From assembly GCF_011009555.1 (NCBI RefSeq), contig NZ_QXHD01000004.1, positions 3,424,284 to 3,486,714 of the forward strand: a stretch of 62,431 nt of DNA, read 5' to 3'. The first letter of the stretch is position 1. Every line of letters starts with the position of its first letter. Under the pieces are notes generated by a model. It worked only from the letters and a program-made list of their open reading frames with translations. It was not told the DNA's origin and did not search any database. The DNA comes from Adonisia turfae CCMR0081. GTDB taxonomy: Bacteria > Cyanobacteriota > Cyanobacteriia > Phormidesmidales > Phormidesmidaceae. Made by a program: the position numbers and the translations under genes. Below, piece after piece: positions 50,716-60,149 of this stretch.

Positions 50716-51786
50716 ATGTCTGAATCCAATTCCCCAGGTCGTCAAGATCCTCGCCTTAGTAAAAAGCTGTGTGATTCAGGTCAGCTTTTTCGGGAGCGTT
50801 ATGAGGTTGTGCGCATTTTGGGGCGCGGTGGTTTTGGGGTCACCCATCTAGCGCGCGATCGCATGCTGCCAGGTTCACCACTCTGTGTGATCAAACAGCT
50901 ATTTCCAAAAGTCAGCCATCCCATTGCCCTAGAGCGAGCTAAGCAACGATTTCGCCGTGAGGCTAGAATTCTCGGACGGTTAGGCAGCCATTCTCAATTA
51001 CCAATGCTGCTGGATTACTTCACCTTTAAGGGGGAGTTTTTTCTAGTACAAGAGTATGTGCATGGAGATACCCTGAGTCGCGAAGTTCGCAAAAACGGTG
51101 CTCAAAAGGAACCTGCCGTTAAGCAGTTCCTCATCGAAGTGCTGCCAGCAATCCGCTACATCCATCGAAATCGAGTGATCCATCGGGATATCAAACCCCC
51201 TAATATCATTCGCAGTAGAGATGACAATCGTTTGGTACTGCTAGACTTTGGGGCCGTACGTGAATGTCTTCATTATGATGATGACCCTGGGGACCATGCC
51301 GCGAGTCCTACGACACATTTTGTGGGCACCATGGGGTTTGCTCCACCTGAGCAATTGGCACTACGTCCCACCTATAGCAGCGATATTTATGCCCTAGGTG
51401 TTACTTGTTTATATCTACTGACAGGTAAATCACCTTTAGAATTTGACATCGATCCCAATACCCAAGAAATCAGCTGGCAGCGCTCTGTCAACATCAGTAC
51501 ATCCTTTGAACGATTACTGGCTAAAATGCTGACCACTGACTTATCAGAGCGATTCAAACGCATTGATGAAGTGCAGCGTGCCCTCCAATTAGATGCCCAC
51601 TACAGCAATTTAGAACTCTGCCTCAATCGCGTACCCAAGACACAAGAAGTATCCAACAAAGAAAACGTCATCGAGTTGGATCAAAATAAATCGCCAATTC
51701 AACGCCGAGCAGCCGCTATTCGTCGACTACGCCAACGTCAGCATATGAAAAACCGACCGAGCACGGGGCCTGCGTTCCCGCTTTAA
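50716..51786 (+). CDS. Hanks-type serine/threonine protein kinase
   Basis: 356 residues. The glycine loop is LGRGGFGVTHLARD, the catalytic Lys is in CVIKQLF (~61), the catalytic loop is IHRDIKPPNII (~154-164), the metal-binding DFG is in LLDFGAVRE and the substrate-binding GTMGFAPPEQ follows. The YSSDIYALGVTCLYLLTG helix is typical of cyanobacterial SpkB/SpkF-like kinases. No membrane span or sensor domain; the C-terminal 70 residues are basic. Confidence 0.94.
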   Translation: MSESNSPGRQDPRLSKKLCDSGQLFRERYEVVRILGRGGFGVTHLARDRMLPGSPLCVIKQLFPKVSHPIALERAKQRFRREARILGRLGSHSQLPMLLDYFTFKGEFFLVQEYVHGDTLSREVRKNGAQKEPAVKQFLIEVLPAIRYIHRNRVIHRDIKPPNIIRSRDDNRLVLLDFGAVRECLHYDDDPGDHAASPTTHFVGTMGFAPPEQLALRPTYSSDIYALGVTCLYLLTGKSPLEFDIDPNTQEISWQRSVNISTSFERLLAKMLTTDLSERFKRIDEVQRALQLDAHYSNLELCLNRVPKTQEVSNKENVIELDQNKSPIQRRAAAIRRLRQRQHMKNRPSTGPAFPL

Positions 51787-52703
51787 TTAGCCTCCACATC
51801 CGCCAAATGATTGAACCAGGCCTGGATGGTCCTATCAAGGACTTCAGGCACCTCGTCATACAAGCAGTGGCCAACATCATCAATGGCTCGATAGCTGATG
51901 TCTGGATTTGCCGCCAGGATTTGCTTCGCCCACGCCGTCGGTAAGATATTATCCTTCGAACCCCATAGCAGGAGAATTGGGGCAGCTACCTGCTGAATTA
52001 AATCAGCGGTAACATCACTAAACTCTGCTTTAGTGCGAGATTTCACTAAGTAACAAAGTGTACGGGCTGCACCGCGTTCCAAGGTAGGTCGCGTAAATAT
52101 CTCCACAAGTTCATCATCTACTCGCTCAGGCTGCTGATAAATGTTAGTGAGCACCCGGCGAATAAAATAAGGCTGACGCACTAGTGCAAATAAAGGACGC
52201 AATAGTAATGGCGTTGAAAATAGCCCCTCCACGCCCCGTGATAGACGGTCTGCCCACCCAGATACGAGTTCCTGACGGGCCAGTGGCAGTGTGAGCAAAA
52301 TCAGCCTCTCTACCATGTCTGGATGCCGAGCAGCTGCCGTCAGAGCCACCAAAGCTCCCAGGGAATGTCCCATCAAAATTACGGGTTGCCCCATGAGCAT
52401 TTGCCAAAAATCGTAGACTTGCTCCTGCCACACCTCCGCCCCTAGAACCGCTGCCGCCTTCTGGGAATGACCAAATCCTAGAAGGTCCAGAGCGTATATC
52501 GGTCGCTGTTGGCCCCATAGCTGTAAATTGGATCGCCACTGTTCCAAATTGGCCCCAAAGCCGTGAACCAATAGCATCGGCGTCCGCTGTTGGGCCTCCA
52601 GTTCATGGGGGCGAATGTAGGTATAGCGAATACGCCATCCTCGCCAGTACCAGAAACGCTGCTGCCCCAACTCAGGATGATTAATGGCTTGAGGTTGCTT
52701 CAT
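51783..52703 (-). CDS. Alpha/beta hydrolase
   Basis: 306 residues with the fold's hallmarks: an oxyanion strand LLVHGFGANLEQW at ~43-55, nucleophile elbow LMGHSLGALVALTAA (Ser ~116), Asp in LLWGSKDNILP and His in VGHCLYDE. The N-terminal WRIRYTYIRP is common in cyanobacterial members. The substrate is unknown. Converges with the kinase gene, overlapping by four bases. Confidence 0.9.
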   Translation of the reverse strand: MKQPQAINHPELGQQRFWYWRGWRIRYTYIRPHELEAQQRTPMLLVHGFGANLEQWRSNLQLWGQQRPIYALDLLGFGHSQKAAAVLGAEVWQEQVYDFWQMLMGQPVILMGHSLGALVALTAAARHPDMVERLILLTLPLARQELVSGWADRLSRGVEGLFSTPLLLRPLFALVRQPYFIRRVLTNIYQQPERVDDELVEIFTRPTLERGAARTLCYLVKSRTKAEFSDVTADLIQQVAAPILLLWGSKDNILPTAWAKQILAANPDISYRAIDDVGHCLYDEVPEVLDRTIQAWFNHLADVEAN

Positions 52704-52871
52704 GGAGTCGCTCTATAGGGGCAGATGATAACTATCATGTAACTTAAGGCAGATTGCTATTAAAGGAATCAATAGTGGTGAGTGGTAGATACCTTTAAGA
52801 TAGATTAAGAATCATTTACTGATGAGTTGATTAGTCCCTCAGACTCATCACTGGGGATAGCGAGGCGTACT

Positions 52872-54587
52872 ATGACCGAGACCAAGCAGAGAGATGTTCA
52901 GGTATTGCCCATCGCAACAAATACACTGGCCCTGCGCTCCCGCAGTTGGAATCGACTGCGTTTTGAAATTGAGTATGCGCTCGAAAAGGGAACAACGGCT
53001 AACTCTTATTTGATTAATGCTGATCAAATCGCATTAATCGATCCTCCGGGGGGCTCATTTACCACTATCTTTTTAGACGCGTTGCGATCGCACGTTGCCC
53101 TCGACCAACTTGATTACATTATCCTGGGTCACATTAATCCCAACCGATTGGAAACCTTACAACACCTGGTTAATGAAGCCCCCCAGGTAACAATTGTTTG
53201 TTCTAATCCAGGTGCGATCGCCATCAAAGCAGCGGAGCTGTCCCTACAAAACCCTTTATTTGTTATCAAGAATGCCGACGAGGTTCTCGATCTCGGTCAG
53301 GACCATAAGCTGCAATTTATGCCAGTGCCCACCCCCCGTTGGCCTGACGGACTGACTACCTACGATCCTGCCAGTTGCACCCTTTATACCGATAAATTTT
53401 TTAGCGCCCATATTTGTAATGATGACGCCTACGATCTCCGCTGGGAAGATTTGTTAAACGATCGTCGTTACTACTTTGATACAGTGATGGCCCCTAACGC
53501 TAAACAGGTTGCCACCGCTCTGGAAAAGCTTAGTGAGTTTCCAGCCCACCTTTATGGAGCTGGTCATGGCCCCATGGTGAAGTATGGCATCCATGAACTC
53601 ACCCACCAGTATCAACAATGGTGTGCCCAGCAAAAGCAACAAACCCTTAGTGTTGCTTTAATTTATGCGTCGGCCTACGGTAACACTGCCACCATTGGTC
53701 AAGCCATTGCCCGAGGCATCACTAAGGCGGGTGTCGCAGTTGAATCTATCAATGCTGAACAGGCTCCCCAAAGTGACATCAAAACCGCAGCCGAAACCTG
53801 TGCCGGGTTTATCATTGGTTCTCCCACCCTCGGTGGTCATGCACCGACCCAAATTCAAACAGCACTGGGTTTGCTGCTCTCTACGGCCTCTAAAAATAAA
53901 CTAGCCGGTGTATTTGGCTCCTACGGCTGGAGTGGCGAAGCCATCGACCTCCTCGAAAGTAAATTGCGGGATGGCGGCTATAGTTTTGGCTTTGATCCCA
54001 TCCGTGTCAAATTTAAACCGGACGAAGTCACCCTCAAGTATTGCGAAGAAGCGGGTACCGACTTTGCCCAAGCTTTGAAAAAAGCAAAACGTGCAAAAGC
54101 ACCCCGTACCCCCGCAAGCAACGTTGAAAAGGCCGTTGGTAGGTTAGTCGGCTCCCTATGTGTCATGACGGCTAAACAAAGTGAAGTTGCCAGCGCCATG
54201 CTGGCTTCATGGGTCGCCCAAGCGACATTTACACCGCCTGGTTTCACCGTTGCTGTCGCCAAGGAGCGCGCCATCGAAACATTGATCTATCCAGGCAATC
54301 CTTTTGTGCTCAATATCTTGGGTGAAGGCAAGCATCTAGGTCCCATGAAACAATTTCTCAAGTCCTTCACCCCCGGTGAAAACCGCTTTGAGGGTATTGA
54401 TATTGAAGTTGCCGATAATGGCGCTTACATTCTCAAAGATGCGATCGCGTATCTAGAATGTACCGTCAAACATCGTATGGACTGTGGAGACCACTGGGTT
54501 GTCTATGCCACAATTGATAGCGGCCAGGTCCTCGACAACAATGCTAAGACGGCTGTTCACCATCGCAAATCCGGCAACCATTACTAA
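52872..54587 (+). CDS. flv1: Flavodiiron protein, Flv1/Flv2 type (diflavin flavoprotein A)
   Basis: About 571 residues from the ATG before TETKQRDVQVLP, the family length; an upstream ATG at 52827 adds 15 unlikely residues. Order: metallo-beta-lactamase-like domain, flavodoxin domain from ~255 (LIYASAYGNTATIGQAIARG), then flavin reductase domain from ~430. The diiron motif HxExDH is replaced by GHINPNRLETL, which marks the Flv1/Flv2 class working as heterodimers with Flv3/Flv4. Reduces oxygen to water after photosystem I. It stands alone, unlike the flv4-flv2 operon, so Flv1 is preferred. Confidence 0.87.
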   Translation: MTETKQRDVQVLPIATNTLALRSRSWNRLRFEIEYALEKGTTANSYLINADQIALIDPPGGSFTTIFLDALRSHVALDQLDYIILGHINPNRLETLQHLVNEAPQVTIVCSNPGAIAIKAAELSLQNPLFVIKNADEVLDLGQDHKLQFMPVPTPRWPDGLTTYDPASCTLYTDKFFSAHICNDDAYDLRWEDLLNDRRYYFDTVMAPNAKQVATALEKLSEFPAHLYGAGHGPMVKYGIHELTHQYQQWCAQQKQQTLSVALIYASAYGNTATIGQAIARGITKAGVAVESINAEQAPQSDIKTAAETCAGFIIGSPTLGGHAPTQIQTALGLLLSTASKNKLAGVFGSYGWSGEAIDLLESKLRDGGYSFGFDPIRVKFKPDEVTLKYCEEAGTDFAQALKKAKRAKAPRTPASNVEKAVGRLVGSLCVMTAKQSEVASAMLASWVAQATFTPPGFTVAVAKERAIETLIYPGNPFVLNILGEGKHLGPMKQFLKSFTPGENRFEGIDIEVADNGAYILKDAIAYLECTVKHRMDCGDHWVVYATIDSGQVLDNNAKTAVHHRKSGNHY

Positions 54588-55103
54588 TCTTGCATTAGAA
54601 GCTAACACCGAGAGTCTTAAGGATCAGTCGAGACTCTTACCAAAGCTCTGATTTTCTTACCTGCTAAGCACTTTTCTAAGAAAAGGAGTATGCTTTAACA
54701 TCTCAACTCTCTTCCAGCATCTCTTGGCCGACCAAAAGATGAAATTCCCATTGCCTAGAAACGAGAGTCATTGATTATTGAGCTGCATCCCTATCTTCAT
54801 GTACGTAGCACGTTTTGCTATTGCTTATAACTATGTGCGCAGCAAACTGCTATTGGTGCAGCCTCTCCTTTGGAGATATGCATAGCAACAAGCAATCTAT
54901 TGAAACGCAAAGTTTTCCAGAGACCTAAGCCTACAAAGGTTTCCCCTTAGGGTAGAAGCACTAAATTCAATGCTTGGCTAGTATTCCTCACAAGGATTCA
55001 TGACTCTTTACATGTCAATTGGCAAGCTAGCCCATGCGCCTAAAAATATGTTACCTGTAGAAATATTTCATTCCCTTAAAATTACACTGTTCAATATTAA
55101 TTT

Positions 55104-56525
55104 ATGACCGTTGCGCCGTATCAGTCTGATCTATTCAAAAGGTGTAAAGAAATTTATGGCTTCTTGTCAGATTGCCAGCGACAAGCAACCTATAGTCAGC
55201 ATGCGAAGCTAGCTAACTTTACAGTTCCCATTAGCTCCATTGAACCGTGGCTAGTTCTACAACAGCTAGAAAAAACATACCCAATACATTTTTACTACTC
55301 CACCCCTCAATATACCCTTCTAGGATTAGGCATAACTGTTGCTCAGCAAGCTGCTGGGCCTGATCGGTTTGAGCGTATGCAACAGTTTGTAGACGTCTGG
55401 AAACGTCGCATTCTTTCATCAAACCAGAGTGGGCCGATTATTCAACCCTATTTCCTTTGTGGATTTACCTTTTTTGAGCAAGCCCATGGTCTCTTTGATC
55501 CAGCTCAGGTATTCGTCCCACAGATACAAATTCTTCAGCGTAATGGACAAACAACCGCCAGCTTAAACTATCTCATCGACGATGCTGTCAATATCACTCG
55601 TGTAGTTGATGACATTAGACAACAGATCCAGGCAATTGAAACAGCAGCAGAAAAGACTTCCCATACAACCTTCACAACGTCCTCTAGGACCTTACAAACC
55701 CCAAAGGTGATCAGAGATGTAGGCAACTTCGAACAGATGGTGGGCAGTGTACTCCCTGCCCTGAAACGATCTACGCTCCACAAAGTAGTCCTTGCTGATG
55801 CTTTAGATGTATTATCAGCCAGTCCTTTTAATATCCCAGCCTCTCTGAAAACCTTAGGTATAGCCTATAGTGATTGCTGCATCTTTTCATTCAGCAACGG
55901 CGAAGGGCCCGTTTTTATAGGTGCCAGCCCAGAAAGATTATTGAGTATCACGACATCAGTGAACGGTAAACAGCTGACAACTGATGCCCTAGCAGGTTCT
56001 GCACCTCGAGGAGACACTCTTAACAGTGATCAGCTCATCGCTGAACAATTGCTCAACAACCCGAAGGAGCGTTATGAACATCAGGTTGTTGTCGAATTTA
56101 TTATAGAGCAACTAATCAAATTAGGCCTGAATCCTCAGTTTGCAGTCTCTCCAGAAATACTCCGCTTAGCCAACATTCAACATTTACACACTCCCATCCA
56201 GGCATCTCTCCCCCATGATATTAAACCCCTAACTTTAGTTAAAACACTACATCCTACTCCTGCTGTAGCCGGGTTACCTAGACCTAGTGCCAGTCAACTA
56301 CTCAAGACAACAGAATCCTTTGATCGAGGGCTTTATGCATCTCCCATTGGCTGGATTGATGCAAAAGGCAACAGTGAATTTGTTGTGGGTATTCGTTCTG
56401 CTTTAATTCAAGGTCGCCAGGCAAGATTATTTGCAGGAGCTGGAATTGTTTCACAGTCAAGTCCGCGTAGTGAACTAGCCGAAGTTAAGCTTAAATTACA
56501 AGCACTGCTAGGGGCTTTGGTGTGA
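55104..56525 (+). CDS. menF: Isochorismate synthase MenF
   Basis: A 473-residue chorismate-binding enzyme making isochorismate for phylloquinone. The C-terminal catalytic region shows IGASPERLLS, TDALAGSAPRG, NPKERYEHQVVVEFI and KTLHPTPAVAGLPR, then YASPIGWID and FAGAGIV. These hold the Mg-binding Glu residues and the HPTPA motif. The N-terminal third is divergent, as usual. Its stop overlaps the start of menD (GTGA). The 516-base gap upstream shows no gene. Confidence 0.94.
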   Translation: MTVAPYQSDLFKRCKEIYGFLSDCQRQATYSQHAKLANFTVPISSIEPWLVLQQLEKTYPIHFYYSTPQYTLLGLGITVAQQAAGPDRFERMQQFVDVWKRRILSSNQSGPIIQPYFLCGFTFFEQAHGLFDPAQVFVPQIQILQRNGQTTASLNYLIDDAVNITRVVDDIRQQIQAIETAAEKTSHTTFTTSSRTLQTPKVIRDVGNFEQMVGSVLPALKRSTLHKVVLADALDVLSASPFNIPASLKTLGIAYSDCCIFSFSNGEGPVFIGASPERLLSITTSVNGKQLTTDALAGSAPRGDTLNSDQLIAEQLLNNPKERYEHQVVVEFIIEQLIKLGLNPQFAVSPEILRLANIQHLHTPIQASLPHDIKPLTLVKTLHPTPAVAGLPRPSASQLLKTTESFDRGLYASPIGWIDAKGNSEFVVGIRSALIQGRQARLFAGAGIVSQSSPRSELAEVKLKLQALLGALV

Positions 56526-58348
56526 ATACATTAGACTATCGTAATACAAACACCCTGTGGGCATCGGTCATTGTAGAAACCCTTAGTCGACTTGGGTTAA
56601 CCACCGCGATTATTTGTCCAGGCTCTCGCTCTACACCACTGACCGTCGCATTGGTTCGCCATCCTAAAATCGAAACTCTGCCAATTCTAGACGAGCGTTC
56701 GGCATCCTTCTTTGCCCTGGGCCGTGCTAAGCGATCGCACCAACCTGTGGCCCTCGTATGTACATCAGGAACAGCCGGCGCGAACTTTTATCCTGCCGTA
56801 ATTGAAGCCAAAGAAAGTCATGTTCCTTTAATCCTGTTGACTGCCGATCGCCCTCCAGAAATGCGTGCCTGTGCATCAGGGCAAACTATTGATCAGCAAA
56901 AATTATTTGGTGATTTTGTTAATAGCTATACCGAAATGGCTATCCCCAACATCGGTCTCCTGAACTATGCTCGGCAAACCATAGTTCAAACGTGGGTGAA
57001 GGTGTTATACCCTATTCCAGGTCCAATCCAGCTCAACTGTCCCTTTCAAAATCCCCTTGCTCCCTTAAGTGAAACCCTAGACCTCAATATTGAGGAAAAC
57101 AGCTTTTTTGAAGCTGTTTCACCTCCTATCCTGGGACAGGTTACGACCAATGTTCTTCCCAAAACATTGTTAGACAGTTGGGTTAACAACAATCGGGGCA
57201 TCATTGTTGCTGGACCAGCACTGCCACAAAATCCTGAAGCCTACTGCCGTGCCGTTGCTCAGTTATCTCAGACACTCGGTTGGCCAGTGCTTGCAGAGAG
57301 TCTTTCTCCCCTGCGTAACTACCAATCCCTAAATCCTTACCTGGTTAGTACCTATGATACTTTGTTGCGCCATCATGGGGAGAAGCTAATCCCTGAAAAA
57401 GTTATCCAGCTAGGCCCCTTGCCAACCAGTAAAGTGTTACGTCAATGGCTACGGCAACAACAGCCTTACACTTATCAGGTATCGCCTTATGCCCTAAATG
57501 TGGATCCTCTTCACGGTAGAACCCAACGGCTGGAAATTTCCGTAGAGTGTTTAGGAGAATTAATTGCTACGGCGAAGTACGCTGAAAAGTGTGACAGCCA
57601 AACTAACCAATATTGCCAAACATGGATTAATTGCGATCGCACCCTCGAACAACATATCTCTCAAACACTCCAAACAATTCAAACGCCCTTTGAAGGAAAA
57701 ATCTCCTGGATACTATCCCAGTATCTGCCAGAAGGGACACCCCTGATCATCGCCAATAGCATGCCTATCCGCGATATGGAATCCTTTTGGCAACCCAACG
57801 ATCGCCATATTCAACCCTACTTTAGCCGCGGGGCAAATGGCATCGACGGTACCCTATCCACTGCCATGGGTATTGCCCATAACAACCAAAATAGTCTCTT
57901 ACTCACTGGCGATCTCGCCTTTCTCCACGACACTAACGGCCTGTTAAACGCTCGCCACATAAACGGATCGCTCACCGTTATCCTGATTAATAATCAAGGC
58001 GGAGGCATCTTTGAAATGCTCCCCATTGCCGATTTTGAACCTCCCTTTGAGCAGTACTTCGCCGCCCCCCAAACAGTTGATATCGCAAACCTGTGTTGTG
58101 CCTATGGCGTTCAGCACACGCTTATCAATACTTGGGAACAGCTGATTCAATACATCAAAAATCTTGCCATTAACAACTATCCACCCTTACAGGTCCTAGA
58201 AGTTCGCACCAATCGCAAAGCAGATGCCCATTGGCGTAAAACTCAACTGATCTCCCTAGCAAAAGTGGTCAGGCATCAGGAATCGGGAGCCAGTGTGGTG
58301 CCAGATCCTGACGCCCGATTCTCCACCTCGCTAAAATTTCCTGGCTAA
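56522..58348 (+). CDS. menD: MenD, SEPHCHC synthase
   Basis: A 608-residue thiamine-diphosphate enzyme joining isochorismate and 2-oxoglutarate in phylloquinone synthesis. Blocks are: IICPGSRSTPLTVALVRHP, the activating Glu in LDERSASFFALG, LLTADRPPEMRACASGQTID and the ThDP-binding GDLAFLHDTNGLL with INNQGGGIFE. Starts at GTG inside the menF stop (4-base overlap), so translation is coupled. The last ~20 residues are an atypical tail. Confidence 0.95.
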   Translation: MNTLDYRNTNTLWASVIVETLSRLGLTTAIICPGSRSTPLTVALVRHPKIETLPILDERSASFFALGRAKRSHQPVALVCTSGTAGANFYPAVIEAKESHVPLILLTADRPPEMRACASGQTIDQQKLFGDFVNSYTEMAIPNIGLLNYARQTIVQTWVKVLYPIPGPIQLNCPFQNPLAPLSETLDLNIEENSFFEAVSPPILGQVTTNVLPKTLLDSWVNNNRGIIVAGPALPQNPEAYCRAVAQLSQTLGWPVLAESLSPLRNYQSLNPYLVSTYDTLLRHHGEKLIPEKVIQLGPLPTSKVLRQWLRQQQPYTYQVSPYALNVDPLHGRTQRLEISVECLGELIATAKYAEKCDSQTNQYCQTWINCDRTLEQHISQTLQTIQTPFEGKISWILSQYLPEGTPLIIANSMPIRDMESFWQPNDRHIQPYFSRGANGIDGTLSTAMGIAHNNQNSLLLTGDLAFLHDTNGLLNARHINGSLTVILINNQGGGIFEMLPIADFEPPFEQYFAAPQTVDIANLCCAYGVQHTLINTWEQLIQYIKNLAINNYPPLQVLEVRTNRKADAHWRKTQLISLAKVVRHQESGASVVPDPDARFSTSLKFPG

Positions 58349-58416
58349 AGTTGATGCTCCATTTATCAGTGTCGTCGGTAGGCAATCTCGGTTGAAAATA
58401 TCTCTGTTCACACAGG

Positions 58417-59361
58417 TTATTGACCGTCAGCTGCGGGCGCAGCCCCTAGCTGCACATTGGGCGTCTGAACCACAGGGGCCTGCTGGCCATTCCACTTCTG
58501 CACACGGGCCCGCTCGTTACGTAGGCGCTCTAATTCCAATAGCTGGGGGGTGACTGAACCAGCCCGTAAACGATTCGCTTCCGCCTCCGCTTTTGCCTCC
58601 TCAATAAGTACCTGGGATTCACCCTTTGCACGAGCCACATTGGCCTCCGCTTCAGCCTCTACCTTACGACGATTAAACTCAGCCGTTTGAGCCGCTTGCT
58701 GAGCTGCAAACTGTTCATCAATACTGGCCTGAATCTCCTCAGGTAAACGTAATGGTCCCAACAAAGAAACATCCTGTACAACAATAAATGGGAAACGCTC
58801 TTGAGTACAGGTACGTACGGCATCTACAAGCTTTTGCTGGTTCGTTGGCAGCATTGAGGGCGTCAACTGCAAGTCTTCAGCAGACTTGCCAAAACAGTTA
58901 CGCAACCCATTACGTAACTCACTAGCACGAAACTCATTGGGAGTCTTACGATAGGTTTCATAAAACTCATGAAGCTTTGTTTTAGGAGCCCCTTCAGTAA
59001 CTTGTTCAGTTGTAAACCCAAAGGACACGCCTACATCCGCTGAGACAGGACTACCCCCTACAGAAAAAATCACCGATTCATCATTGGGAGACCCCTCTGT
59101 AGCATCCCGTGTAAATGGATAGGTATTGATAAATGTGGGAAATACCACCACATTTTCCGTATAGCCGTTATACCAAACACGGCCATTGACTAAACGGGCA
59201 TTTTCAATACCTTTGTCACCACCATAGAGGCGAATCTTTAGACCTGCATAGCCGGGTTCTACCGTACTTATACTAGTGCCTGGAACAACTCCACAGCTTG
59301 ATGTTACTGCTCCCAACACCCCTAAGGAAGCAACTAATTTCAGAAACGTTTTGAATCTCAT
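58417..59361 (-). CDS. SPFH/prohibitin-domain lipoprotein
   Basis: 314 residues. A signal peptide ends in a lipobox-like TSSC at ~23. The SPFH domain at ~30-220 starts STVEPGYAGLKIRLYGGDKG, and a flotillin-like coiled coil (FNRRKVEAEAEANVARAKGE) follows. The tail is QAPVVQTPNVQLG. Probably a membrane-attached oligomeric scaffold. It overlaps the upstream small membrane gene by four bases and is likely co-translated. Confidence 0.85.
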   Translation of the reverse strand: MRFKTFLKLVASLGVLGAVTSSCGVVPGTSISTVEPGYAGLKIRLYGGDKGIENARLVNGRVWYNGYTENVVVFPTFINTYPFTRDATEGSPNDESVIFSVGGSPVSADVGVSFGFTTEQVTEGAPKTKLHEFYETYRKTPNEFRASELRNGLRNCFGKSAEDLQLTPSMLPTNQQKLVDAVRTCTQERFPFIVVQDVSLLGPLRLPEEIQASIDEQFAAQQAAQTAEFNRRKVEAEAEANVARAKGESQVLIEEAKAEAEANRLRAGSVTPQLLELERLRNERARVQKWNGQQAPVVQTPNVQLGAAPAADGQ

Positions 59362-59735
59362 TTTTGATATTGCCTAAGTAAATCCGAAGCGGAGAGCTGA
59401 AAACGGTAGGCATCAGGTTCAACACTCAGTATTGAAAATGTCTCAATGTCTCGACGAACGTTAAGCGATGTCGTGCCGATAAAATCTATCCAAGTTAACT
59501 GGTAATACTCCGGAAAGTGGTGAACAAACAACCGACGAGCTATACGGGCATCTATCCAGCGCATAATTACAGCGCCCACCGATAGACTTAGTAAACCCAA
59601 CACAACTAACCAGATCAATACTCCCAAGAAAGGATAGTTGGAGTTTAGAAATTGAGGTGCGATCGTCGCTATCAAGAAAAGACACACCAGGAGCTCAATC
59701 ACCCCAAGTAATATCCAACGGCAAAGAATTTTCAC
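59358..59735 (-). CDS. Small two-span membrane protein
   Basis: 125 residues with two N-terminal spans (WILLGVIELLVCLFLIATIA and FLGVLIWLVVLGLLSLSVG), then a soluble RRLFVHHFPEYYQLTWIDFIG segment. Family unknown. The overlap with the SPFH lipoprotein gene (59358-59361) suggests a functional pair, perhaps an NfeD-like partner role, though it lacks NfeD's OB fold. Confidence 0.65.
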   Translation of the reverse strand: MKILCRWILLGVIELLVCLFLIATIAPQFLNSNYPFLGVLIWLVVLGLLSLSVGAVIMRWIDARIARRLFVHHFPEYYQLTWIDFIGTTSLNVRRDIETFSILSVEPDAYRFQLSASDLLRQYQK

Positions 59736-60149
59736 GTCTACCTATGGCTACTATGCCAAAAAAGAGCGTCAACCTCTGTCAATAGAGCGCCCCGCTCTCG
59801 CTATAACCTACTACAAATAAATTAGCGCCCATTTCGAATCATCAAAAACTATTGCTCAGTCCCGCTAGATCAATTTATATAGCTACGTAAATTCAGGCCA
59901 TTCAGTCAAAGTCTTTTGTAAGAGGTTTTGCACACCTACTTAACTCTCGAAGAAAGGTCACTTGCTCACAATATTTCGATAAAACATGACAGAGTACTTT
60001 GCAAGCTATCCTCAACTATGAAAGGCTTTGATACAAATTCGACATTAGCTTTATCCTATGATCTGGTAATACTGCCTGCCGTAGTGGAGCACTTGTTGAA
60101 GAAGGCTAATAGACCAGTAGGGGCAATCTAATCTTCTTCTATTTGACAG

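Noticed and set aside
59928..60131. IS30 transposase fragment (HTYLTLEER at the start of a 67-codon ORF)
   Set aside because: Only nine residues resemble the family; the remainder does not. Could be a relic, but support is too thin.
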